NCBI RefSeq assembly: GCF_015845845.1
Contig: NZ_LDIG01000151.1
Coordinates: 87,971 to 151,970 of the forward strand
Origin: Paenibacillus dendritiformis
GTDB lineage: Bacteria > Bacillota > Bacilli > Paenibacillales > Paenibacillaceae
Length of the DNA stretch: 64,000 nt
Direction: 5' to 3'
The stretch's first letter is position 1. Each line of letters begins with the position of its first letter. Positions 8,692 through 15,746 of this stretch are shown piece by piece. Position numbers and translations under genes: made by a program. The notes under the pieces are model-generated. The model worked only from the letters and a program-made list of their open reading frames with translations, searched no databases and was not told where the DNA came from.

Positions 8692-9393
8692 ATGCGAATT
8701 CAGTTTCATGGGCATGCCTGCATCGAAATCGATACCGGGAAGCATCGGCTTATCATCGATCCATTCTTGACGGGCAATCCGGCGGCCAAGACCACGGCGG
8801 ATCAAATTCAGGCGGATTATGTGCTGCTTACCCACGGCCATGGCGATCATATCGCCGACGCGGCAGATATTGCGAAGCGGAATGACGCCACCATACTGGC
8901 CATCGTGGAACTGGCCGACTATATGGAGCAGCAGGGAGCGCGGGCCATCGGCATGAATCTGGGCGGGGGAGGCACGTTCGACTTCGGCTCGATCAAATGG
9001 GTCAATGCGCTCCACAGCTCTTCGGTTACGGTGAACGGTCAGGCCCAATATTTGGGCAACCCGGCGGGAATCGTGCTTCAGATGGATGGATTGACCGTGT
9101 ATCACGCGGGAGATACCGCCCTGTTCAGCGATATGAAGCTGGTTGGAGAGCGGTATAAGCCGGATATCGCCTTTTTGCCTATCGGCAGCTTCTTCACGAT
9201 GGATCCGGAGGACGCGCTCCTGGCCGCGCAGTGGATTAAGGCGAAGGTCGTCATCCCGATTCATTACAATACGTTCCCGCCGATTGAACAGGACGGCGCG
9301 GCCTTCGTGTCCCAACTGAAGGTGATCGGGATTCAGGGCGTCGAACTGGCGCCGGGAGAATCGCTTGACACCGATGAATTGGAACTGGGCTGA
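8692..9393 (+). CDS. UPF0173 metal-dependent hydrolase (metallo-beta-lactamase fold)
   Basis: Soluble 233-residue protein with the metallo-beta-lactamase fold. The metal-binding motif LTHGHGDHIAD is intact, and further conserved histidines are seen in HAGDTALF and IPIHYNTFPP. It belongs to the family of Bacillus YtkL, whose substrate is not established. It begins immediately after the scpB stop codon, so it is co-transcribed with scpAB here. In B. subtilis ytkL lies in a different chromosomal region. Confidence 0.9.
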   Translation: MRIQFHGHACIEIDTGKHRLIIDPFLTGNPAAKTTADQIQADYVLLTHGHGDHIADAADIAKRNDATILAIVELADYMEQQGARAIGMNLGGGGTFDFGSIKWVNALHSSSVTVNGQAQYLGNPAGIVLQMDGLTVYHAGDTALFSDMKLVGERYKPDIAFLPIGSFFTMDPEDALLAAQWIKAKVVIPIHYNTFPPIEQDGAAFVSQLKVIGIQGVELAPGESLDTDELELG

Positions 9394-9478
9394 CCTGCGC
9401 TGGCATAGCGGGAAAAAGTCCGTAGAGCAGCAGATGGAATAATGACATGGATAAAAATGGAAATCAGCGGCCATGCAC

Positions 9479-9523
9479 AAGCCCGCCAGCGGACGACGCC
9501 AATCGATCTGCGGCGGGCTTTGC
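9479..9523 (+). terminator. Probable terminator after the UPF0173 gene
   Basis: AAGCCCGCC (9479-9487) pairs with GGCGGGCTT (9512-9520), but only a short T tail follows (CTTTG). Plausible but not strong. Confidence 0.5.
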
Positions 9524-9636
9524 CGTGCTCGGCTGTCCCCCTCGTCAATGCCGCGATGGTACTTCGCTGCATGTCTGATTGGATAAAAGGCCATAATACG
9601 GATAGTTCAGGAAATTATTCCGATCGGAGGCAGACT

Positions 9637-10341
9637 ATGGGGATGTGGATTATGGCAGGCGTCGCAGCGGTTATCGCCATGCTGCTCTTCCTGATTCTTT
9701 TCTCGACCGTCGAATGCAAGCTGGTCATTCACAAGGTGGAGAAGCATGAGCGGGTATCCCTTATTATCCGGGCCTTCTACGGATGGATACGCTGGCGGTA
9801 TGAATGGCGCTCTATCCGCTTCATTAATATGGAAGAAGGCTTCAATCTGAAGCAGAAGAAGAAGGAGAACTTCGGCGGTGCCAGCCAGGATAAATCGAGG
9901 CGGAAGGTAAACCGGGAGGCGGTGTCCAGGAACGCCAATCGGATCAAGCGCCTGGCCAGGCATACAAAAGGCATCGTCGAATGGGTCGAGGAGACGATGG
10001 ACCATATGAAGTGCAGCCTGTTCATTTGGGAGACGGAAATCGGGATCGGCGATCCGGCCGGAACCGCGATCGCCACGGGAACGACCTGGTCCCTCAAGTC
10101 ATGGCTAGTCGGGAAGCTAAGCTATTCGCTTCGCTTTCAGGATTATCCGATACTGGAAATTACCCCTCAATTCCATTATCCTTACTTCTCCACCCGCATC
10201 GTCGGTATTGCGGAGATCCGATTCGGCCATATCGTTCGCTCGGTGATCCGGCTTGCCTTCCGGATTGTGCGTGCCGAGGGCGGCATCGGCATGTGGCGGC
10301 GGACGATGGCGGAAGCCAACGCACGGAAGGTGCAGGGGTAG
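9637..10341 (+). CDS. DUF2953 membrane protein (YtfI-like)
   Basis: Uncharacterised 234-residue protein with one N-terminal membrane segment (about residues 4-22), a basic linker and a C-terminal soluble part with the WETEIGIGDPAGTA stretch typical of DUF2953. The start at 9637 has a CGGAGG site 7 bases upstream; the open frame upstream has no ribosome site. It is followed by the GerW-family gene. This pairing also occurs in Bacillus (ytfI-ytfJ), which suggests a sporulation link. Function is unknown. Confidence 0.75.
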   Translation: MGMWIMAGVAAVIAMLLFLILFSTVECKLVIHKVEKHERVSLIIRAFYGWIRWRYEWRSIRFINMEEGFNLKQKKKENFGGASQDKSRRKVNREAVSRNANRIKRLARHTKGIVEWVEETMDHMKCSLFIWETEIGIGDPAGTAIATGTTWSLKSWLVGKLSYSLRFQDYPILEITPQFHYPYFSTRIVGIAEIRFGHIVRSVIRLAFRIVRAEGGIGMWRRTMAEANARKVQG

Positions 10342-10476
10342 GCTATACATACTACGCATTATTTGTGCGCAAGCTATGCACGTGCAGGGAATACCTCATG
10401 TGGGGATAGGTGTGGTAAAACCGATTTTCGCATTGGAACGGCACTATTTTATATATGCGGAGGAGGACTTAAGGCA

Positions 10477-10917
10477 ATGGCAGAACATCCTGTCGCAGGA
10501 TTGATGCAAGCTGCGTTCGAGAACATAAAAGCTATGGTCGATGTGAACGCGATCGTAGGCGATCCGGTTCAGACCCCGGACGGCAGCGTTATTCTTCCGA
10601 TCAGCCGCGTCGCTTTCGGCTTCGCTGCGGGAGGGAGCGACTTCCGGATTGATCCGCGTCGAGCCGGGTCCGGGAACGGGCATGAGGATCGGAAGGCGTC
10701 TCATGCACTGCCGTTTGGCGGCGGAAGCGGCGGCGGCGTCTGTTTGACCCCGATAGCATTCCTTGTCGTTGGCCAGCAAGGCATCAATGTCGTATCGCTC
10801 GATAATCAGACTCATCTGCTCGAACGGATTATCGACGTCACCCCGAGCGTGCTTGACCGAATCGAAGCGATGTTCACCCGCGACCGGCACGACGGGCTGA
10901 ATGAAGAAGAGGCGTGA
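10477..10917 (+). CDS. GerW family sporulation protein (YtfJ-like)
   Basis: A 146-residue protein of the GerW/YtfJ family; the Bacillus member is made in the forespore and is needed for normal response to germinants. The start at 10477 follows a GGAGGAGG site. Typical motifs are the N-terminal HPVAGLMQAAFENIKAMVDV, the VILPISRVAFGFAAGGS stretch, and a Gly-rich loop (PFGGGSGGGV) before the C-terminal TPIAFLVV strand. It sits upstream of dacB-spmA-spmB, all spore genes. The exact biochemical role of the family is not known. Confidence 0.88.
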   Translation: MAEHPVAGLMQAAFENIKAMVDVNAIVGDPVQTPDGSVILPISRVAFGFAAGGSDFRIDPRRAGSGNGHEDRKASHALPFGGGSGGGVCLTPIAFLVVGQQGINVVSLDNQTHLLERIIDVTPSVLDRIEAMFTRDRHDGLNEEEA

Positions 10918-11084
10918 TATCGCGATGCGCTCTTCCATGCAGAAGCGTCAAGTTCACCTGCCTTCCCCATCGCTTAGCGATGTGTGAAGGAGAGCGGGCT
11001 TGGCGCTGTTTGTCGTGCAGGGGCGACGGCGTCTTCTTTCGCATGTTTTCTCGTCTGCTTCCGTTATTTCTCGTTTCCTTCCGC

Positions 11085-11112
11085 ATACCTGGGAGAAGAC
11101 AAGCATACACAT
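11085..11112 (+). promoter_or_regulatory. Sigma-E-like promoter for dacB-spmA-spmB
   Basis: An ATA core at 11085-11087 is separated by 16 bases from CATACACAT at 11104-11112. This closely resembles the mother-cell sigma-E consensus (ATA, 16 bases, CATACANT). The B. subtilis dacB operon is sigma-E dependent, which supports the assignment. Confidence 0.5.
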
Positions 11113-11150
11113 GGTAACAATTGGACTGGCATCACCAAAAGGAGGACCCT

Positions 11151-12386
11151 ATGATCCGATTCACCAATGCGGGATTCACCAAAAAGCTGCTGCTTATTAG
11201 CTCCGTGCTTCTTGTCCTCAGCCCGTTCAGCGGGGCAAGCAACGGAAGCGCGGGCTTTTCCGATAGCTCCGGCACGGTGGCGCAGGCGGAACCCGAACAC
11301 GCTCCCGAACGCCTTGCCGAACGGTTAAAGCCCCCGGCCATCCATGCCAAGGCGGCGGCGCTGATCGACGTCGCCAGCGGCCGGATTCTGTACAGCCTGA
11401 ACGGCGAGGAGCCGCTTCCAATGGCCAGCACCACGAAGATTATGACCGCCATCGTGGCGATTGAAGCCGGCAAGCTGAGCGATGTCGTGAAGACGAGCAA
11501 GCGGGCATTCGCCAAGGAAGGTTCCTCCTTGTACCTGCGCAGAGGCGAAGAAATGAGCCTCCATCATCTGCTCTATGGGCTGATGCTGCGCTCCGGCAAT
11601 GATGCCGCGGTCGCGATCGCGGAGCATGTCGGCGGGTCTGAGGAAGGATTCGTATACATGATGAACAAGAAAGCGGAGATGCTTGGCTTGGAAAAGACGC
11701 AGTTCCGCAACCCGCATGGGCTGGATGCCGACGGGCACTATACGACGGCGAACGATCTGGCCCGGCTGTCGGCGTACGCGCTCCACAATCCGACCTTTCA
11801 GGAGATCGTGCGCACGAAGGTGAAAACCGTGCCGAATCCGTATGCGAATTGGGATTATAAATGGACCAATAAAAACAAGATGCTGCAGTTATACGAGGGA
11901 GCCGACGGGGTGAAGACCGGCTATACGTCCAAAGCGCTTCGCTGTCTTGTCAGCTCGGCGACGAGACACGGCCAGCAGCTTGCGGTCGTGACGCTCAACG
12001 ACGGCAACGACTGGCTCGATCATTCCCGCTTGCTTGATTACGGGTTTTCGGCCTATCCTGCGGTTCCGCTCATCGCCCAGGGAGACCCGATCCAAGGCTA
12101 TGAGCATCTGCAAGCTTCGGCCTCGGTCGCCTACCCGCTCGGGGAGGATGAGCGCGGCCGGGTGAAGGCGTCCGTCCGGCTTATTCCGGCGGGAAGTCTC
12201 GATTACCGGTTAGGCTACCGCGGGACGCTTCGCTATGAACTGGACGGCAAGCCGCTGATCGCAGTCCAGTTGGAGGAGGCCGCGGCAGGCGGCGACGGGG
12301 CTGGAACGGGCAAGGAGGCTTCCGCCGCCGCCAGATGGTTCCACGGGCTGCGGACCGCGGCGGGCGCGTTATTCCATGCGCGCTAA
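11151..12386 (+). CDS. dacB: D-alanyl-D-alanine carboxypeptidase (sporulation PBP5*-type)
   Basis: Removes terminal D-Ala from peptidoglycan stem peptides. In the sporulation form it lowers cortex cross-linking and so affects spore dehydration and heat resistance. An ATG at 11151 follows AAAAGGAGGACC and opens a signal peptide (residues about 11-30). Active-site motifs are complete: S93-T-T-K96, S148-G-N150 and K255-T-G257. A PBP5-like C-terminal beta domain follows, with no obvious amphipathic anchor. The order dacB-spmA-spmB is that of B. subtilis, which is why I call it dacB rather than dacF or dacA. Confidence 0.9.
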   Translation: MIRFTNAGFTKKLLLISSVLLVLSPFSGASNGSAGFSDSSGTVAQAEPEHAPERLAERLKPPAIHAKAAALIDVASGRILYSLNGEEPLPMASTTKIMTAIVAIEAGKLSDVVKTSKRAFAKEGSSLYLRRGEEMSLHHLLYGLMLRSGNDAAVAIAEHVGGSEEGFVYMMNKKAEMLGLEKTQFRNPHGLDADGHYTTANDLARLSAYALHNPTFQEIVRTKVKTVPNPYANWDYKWTNKNKMLQLYEGADGVKTGYTSKALRCLVSSATRHGQQLAVVTLNDGNDWLDHSRLLDYGFSAYPAVPLIAQGDPIQGYEHLQASASVAYPLGEDERGRVKASVRLIPAGSLDYRLGYRGTLRYELDGKPLIAVQLEEAAAGGDGAGTGKEASAAARWFHGLRTAAGALFHAR

Positions 12387-12430
12387 TCCGAGCGGGAAGG
12401 GAGCGCCGGAAGTCATAAGGGGGGAGAACG

Positions 12431-13075
12431 ATGGTCAATGCAATCTGGATGTTCATGCTGCTGGTCGGATTTATCGCGGCGGCCGCCCAAGGGCGGATTG
12501 AAGCGGTGACGGAAGCGGTTTTTGACGGAGCGAAGACCGGAGTCACGGTCAGCTTCGGCCTGATAAGCGTGATGGTGTTCTGGCTGGGAATGATGCGCAT
12601 CGCGGAAGACGGCGGCCTGCTGAATAAAGTCGCGAAGGCGCTTGGCCCGATCGTCCGCTTCTTGTTCCCGGACGTGCCGCCCAATCATCCGGCGCTCGGG
12701 TACATCATGTCCAATATGAGCGCGAATCTTCTTGGCCTGGGGAACGCGGCGACGCCGATGGGGATACGGGCGATGCAGGAGCTGCAGAAGCTGAATCCGG
12801 ACAAGGACACGGCGACGCCTGCGATGTGCACCCTGCTCGCGATCAATACGTCCAGCATCACGCTGATTCCGACGACGCTCATCGCGATTCGGATGAATTT
12901 CGGTTCGGCCAATCCGGCCGAGATCGTCGGCACGACGCTGCTCGCCACGATGGTGGCGACGCTCGCCGCGATTGCGGCCGATCGGTGGTACCGCAATCGG
13001 GCCTCGGCCCGTCCGCCGAGCCGGACGGCCGGTACCGGCCAGGCAGGGCCTGGCGTGCCGCCGATGCCCGACTAA
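12431..13075 (+). CDS. spmA: Spore maturation protein A
   Basis: Multi-pass membrane protein (214 residues) which with SpmB is required for full dehydration of the spore core. It resembles one half of nucleoside-recognition (Gate) domain proteins. Visible are hydrophobic segments near residues 4-20, 36-52, 100-165 and the conserved stretch NMSANLLGLGNAATPMG. A GGGGAG site precedes the ATG. It lies between dacB (44-base gap) and spmB (79-base gap). The C-terminus is Pro/Gly/Arg-rich. Confidence 0.93.
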   Translation: MVNAIWMFMLLVGFIAAAAQGRIEAVTEAVFDGAKTGVTVSFGLISVMVFWLGMMRIAEDGGLLNKVAKALGPIVRFLFPDVPPNHPALGYIMSNMSANLLGLGNAATPMGIRAMQELQKLNPDKDTATPAMCTLLAINTSSITLIPTTLIAIRMNFGSANPAEIVGTTLLATMVATLAAIAADRWYRNRASARPPSRTAGTGQAGPGVPPMPD

Positions 13076-13154
13076 GACCGGGCAGCCGGTCATGCGGTCA
13101 AGCGCCATTGGCTGAAGAGGGACCTCATCACTCGTTCGGAAAGGACGGCTGCTC

Positions 13155-13688
13155 ATGTACGCTGTAGTGTCGCTTATTTCTGCATGGGCCATCCCGGCCA
13201 TTATCGTCTTCATCCCTTTATATGCGTATTTCAAGCGCATCCCGGTCTATGAATCGTTCGTGGAAGGAGCGAAGGACGGCTTCCAGACCTCGATCAACAT
13301 CATTCCGACACTCGTGGGGATGATGGTGGCCATCAGCGTCTTCCGGGCCTCCGGGGCCATGGAGTGGATTGTCGGCTGGTTCGCTCCGCTGCTTAGCTGG
13401 TTCGGGGTGCCGAGCGAGGTGCTTCCGCTTGCCTTCCTGCGGCCGATAACCGGTGCGGGTTCGCTCGCATTCACGACCGATCTCATTAAGACATACGGCG
13501 CCGATTCCATGATCGGACGAATGGCTTCCACCATTCAGGGCAGCACCGATACGACGCTGTATGTGCTGATGGTCTATTTCGGAGCGATCGGCATCCGCAA
13601 GGGGCGCTATGCGCTCAAGGTGGGGCTGTTCTCCGATTTGGTCGGATTTGTGGCCGCCATTATCGTCTGTCTGCTCGTATTCGGGTGA
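13155..13688 (+). CDS. spmB: Spore maturation protein B
   Basis: Partner of SpmA, a 177-residue membrane protein with about four hydrophobic segments and a Gate/nucleoside-recognition domain. Conserved stretches are VEGAKDGFQTSINIIPTLVG and RPITGAGSLAFTTDL. An AAAGGA site precedes the ATG. Last gene of the dacB operon; about 500 non-coding bases follow. Confidence 0.93.
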   Translation: MYAVVSLISAWAIPAIIVFIPLYAYFKRIPVYESFVEGAKDGFQTSINIIPTLVGMMVAISVFRASGAMEWIVGWFAPLLSWFGVPSEVLPLAFLRPITGAGSLAFTTDLIKTYGADSMIGRMASTIQGSTDTTLYVLMVYFGAIGIRKGRYALKVGLFSDLVGFVAAIIVCLLVFG

Positions 13689-13913
13689 GATGACGGAATC
13701 GAATCATGGGAAGGGAGTGTCTCATAGGCATTGCCAAAATGATTGAGGTGACGAGTAAACAGAGAATGTGGATGCGGGAAAAACAGAAACGCTCGGAAAG
13801 AGAATGTACAGTTCGGAAAAACCGGGGCGCGCAAAACGTTGGAAGATGGATGGAGCAGTGATATCCTGCGTGGATGCAGCAATTTCTGCTCTTTATGCCG
13901 GATTTTGATGAAG

Positions 13914-13994
13914 TTCCTGCAATAGTACATTATTTTTATCGATTTTTTCTTTTAACTAATTGGATAGTCTGAAATTGATGCAGTTTTGCAGGAA
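13914..13994. repeat. Inverted repeat pair in the spmB-rluB gap
   Basis: TTCCTGCAA at 13914-13922 is repeated in inverse as TTGCAGGAA at 13986-13994, flanking about 63 AT-rich bases. Could be the ends of a small miniature element or chance within a repeat-rich gap. Confidence 0.35.
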
Positions 13995-14070
13995 TCCCTG
14001 TAATGGAGTACACTTCATAAAGGAAAGGTGTATTTTTGCAGGTTTTCGGCGAGTCGAGCTTTGAGAATCA

Positions 14071-14115
14071 GGGGCTGTCTCAAATGTAGTTGAATGCTAC
14101 TTTTGGGACACCCCC
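14071..14115. repeat. Long stem-loop resembling an IS terminal sequence or terminator
   Basis: The left arm starts GGGGCTGTCTCAAA (14071-14084) and the right arm is TTTTGGGACACCCC (14101-14114). Inner GTAG/CTAC pairing makes a hairpin of about 18 bp with few mismatches. The arms resemble inverted terminal sequences seen on some insertion sequences, and the loop is short, so it may be a solo hairpin relic. It could also terminate spmB transcripts. Confidence 0.5.
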
Positions 14116-14203
14116 TTTGTCATGGATTTCGACAATATTTTGAACCTCCGGCTTGTGGTCTTGTTCACAAAAGGATATCATAGGTTTGAGGTGACAGACA
14201 TCG

Positions 14204-14947
14204 ATGGAAGAACGATTGCAAAAAATAATGGCAAACGCAGGGGTTGCGTCGCGCCGCAAATGTGAACAATTGATACTGGACGGGAAGGTGGAGGTGAACG
14301 GAGAGGTCGTGACCGCGCTGGGGGTCAAGGCGGATCCCGCGACCGACATCATTACCGTGAACGGCAAGCCGATTACCGCGAATGCCAACAAAGTATATGC
14401 CGCCTTCCACAAGCCGAAAGGGGTCATTACGAGCATGTCGGACCCGGAAGGGCGCAAGACGGTGCTTGATTTTATCAAGGGGATCGGGGCGCGGGTCTAT
14501 CCGGTAGGGCGGCTCGATTACGATACGGAAGGGCTGCTGCTTCTGACCAATGACGGCGATCTGGCGAACATGCTCATGCATCCGCGCCATCATGTGGCGA
14601 AGACGTATCATGCGACCGTCAAGGGCATTCCGCACGGCGATCTGCTGGAAAAGCTGAGAGAGGGCATTCAGCTTGAGGACGGCATGACGCAGCCGGCTGA
14701 GGTGGAATACCATGATGTCGATATGGAGCGCAAATCGGCCACGATCAGCATTACGATCTACGAAGGGCGCAACCGCCAGGTGCGCCGGATGTTCGAAGCG
14801 ATCGGGCATCCCGTCGTGAAGCTGAAGCGCGTTCAATTCGGCAACATCTTCCTGCAAGGGATTCCACGGGGCAAATTCCGGCACCTGACCAAATCCGAGG
14901 TCAACGAATTGAAGATGGCAATCAAGGAGAACCGCACGGAGGCCTGA
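14204..14947 (+). CDS. rluB: 23S rRNA pseudouridine synthase (RluB family)
   Basis: Isomerises a uridine in 23S rRNA to pseudouridine. The N-terminal S4 RNA-binding domain (about residues 1-60, MANAGVASRRKCEQLI) is followed by the RsuA/RluB catalytic domain. The catalytic Asp is in GRLDYDTEGLLLLTNDG, and NRQVRRMFEAIGHPV is a further signature. The 247-residue length is normal. The start at 14204 follows a weak GAGGTGACAG site. The gene order spmB-rluB-resA is conserved with B. subtilis. Confidence 0.93.
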   Translation: MEERLQKIMANAGVASRRKCEQLILDGKVEVNGEVVTALGVKADPATDIITVNGKPITANANKVYAAFHKPKGVITSMSDPEGRKTVLDFIKGIGARVYPVGRLDYDTEGLLLLTNDGDLANMLMHPRHHVAKTYHATVKGIPHGDLLEKLREGIQLEDGMTQPAEVEYHDVDMERKSATISITIYEGRNRQVRRMFEAIGHPVVKLKRVQFGNIFLQGIPRGKFRHLTKSEVNELKMAIKENRTEA

Positions 14948-15050
14948 ACCGATTCCCGAATCGGTCGGAACGAACCCGGCAGGAGTGGGGTTTGTTTCCC
15001 GTTGCTATGACACATAATTTTCATATTAAGGAAGAGGGGGCGCTCAACCA

Positions 15051-15158
15051 ATGAATTATAATGATCGTGGATGGTGTACGGAAATTGTAGCAACTCCTCT
15101 GCCTAATTGTGAAAAATGTCATAGAAACGAGTGTTCAAAAAAGTCCGGCGTTTCGTGA
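15051..15158 (+). CDS. Candidate 35-residue cysteine-containing small protein
   Basis: An ATG at 15051 lies 10 bases after GAAGAGGGGG and opens a 35-codon frame ending at TGA 15156-15158. The product has four cysteines in the order WC, NCEKC and NEC, a possible metal-binding arrangement, and no membrane segment. Its 3' end lies inside the terminator hairpin before resA. I do not recognise the family. The good ribosome site and the clustered cysteines argue for a real gene; the small size means chance cannot be excluded. Confidence 0.4.
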   Translation: MNYNDRGWCTEIVATPLPNCEKCHRNECSKKSGVS

Positions 15159-15178
15159 GCAACACCGGATTTTTGAAC
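15133..15178. terminator. Bidirectional-type terminator before resA
   Basis: GTTCAAAAA followed by a TCCGGCGTT arm pairs with AACACCGGA followed by TTTTTGAAC (15133-15178). The core is 9 bp with one mismatch, flanked by A and T runs on the two sides, so it could work in both directions. Confidence 0.75.
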
Positions 15179-15198
15179 AACCTCTGGAAGGGGCGTAG

Positions 15199-15723
15199 AT
15201 GATGGGGAAACGCAATAAGACAGTCCAAATCATTATTTTAGCGGGCATCCTTCTGCTCGGCGGCTTCGCTGTCAGTTCCGCTTTCAAGAAGTCGGAGACG
15301 CCAAAAGCCGGGGATGCGATACCGAACCTGACCTTGCAGAGCGTGCAGGGCGATCTGGTTCAGTTAAGCGATTACCGGGACAAGACGGTCGTGCTGAATT
15401 TCTGGGGATCCTGGTGCGAGCCGTGCGAGCGGGAAATGCCTGCCTTGCAGAGCACGGCGGATGACTGGAAGGAACGGGGGGTCGAGGTTGTCGGCATCAA
15501 TGCGGGGGAAGATGCGCTGGTCGTCGAGAACTATATGAAAAAAGTGAACGTGGGTTTCACGATGCTGCTCGATCAGAAGAAGAAGGCGATTAAGGCGTTC
15601 GGGATCGGGCCGATGCCGACCACGTTCTTCATTAAGCCGAACGGCAAGGTCCACGCCATCCATATCGGAGAATTATCCCGTGATCAGCTGAATGCTTATC
15701 TTCAGCAGATTACTGGCACCTAA
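15199..15723 (+). CDS. resA: Thiol-disulfide oxidoreductase for cytochrome c maturation
   Basis: Membrane-anchored thioredoxin-like protein that reduces the heme-binding cysteines of apocytochrome c outside the membrane. The N-terminal membrane anchor spans about residues 9-26, and the thioredoxin domain carries the active site WC73-E-P-C76, the CEPC motif typical of ResA. A cis-Pro is found in GIGPMPTTFFI. The start at 15199 (or ATG 15202) follows GGAAGGGG. First gene of the res operon. Confidence 0.95.
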   Translation: MMGKRNKTVQIIILAGILLLGGFAVSSAFKKSETPKAGDAIPNLTLQSVQGDLVQLSDYRDKTVVLNFWGSWCEPCEREMPALQSTADDWKERGVEVVGINAGEDALVVENYMKKVNVGFTMLLDQKKKAIKAFGIGPMPTTFFIKPNGKVHAIHIGELSRDQLNAYLQQITGT

Positions 15724-15746
15724 CCGGATGGAAGGAGGGCAATGAC

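Larger units (their letters stand above)
13689..14203 (+). other. Long gene-free gap with repeat remnants between spmB and rluB
   Basis: No supportable gene in about 515 bases, which are much more AT-rich than the neighbours. It contains several TGCAG-rich motifs, an inverted pair TTCCTGCAA/TTGCAGGAA, and a long hairpin near the right end. A short motif GTGTCTCAT at the left (about 13718) echoes CTGTCTCAA in that hairpin. It looks like decayed dispersed-repeat or insertion-element DNA. Confidence 0.4.

Noticed and set aside
10914..11117. Cys-containing 67-codon frame upstream of dacB
   Set aside because: No ribosome site, overlaps the sigma-E-like promoter region, unnatural composition.
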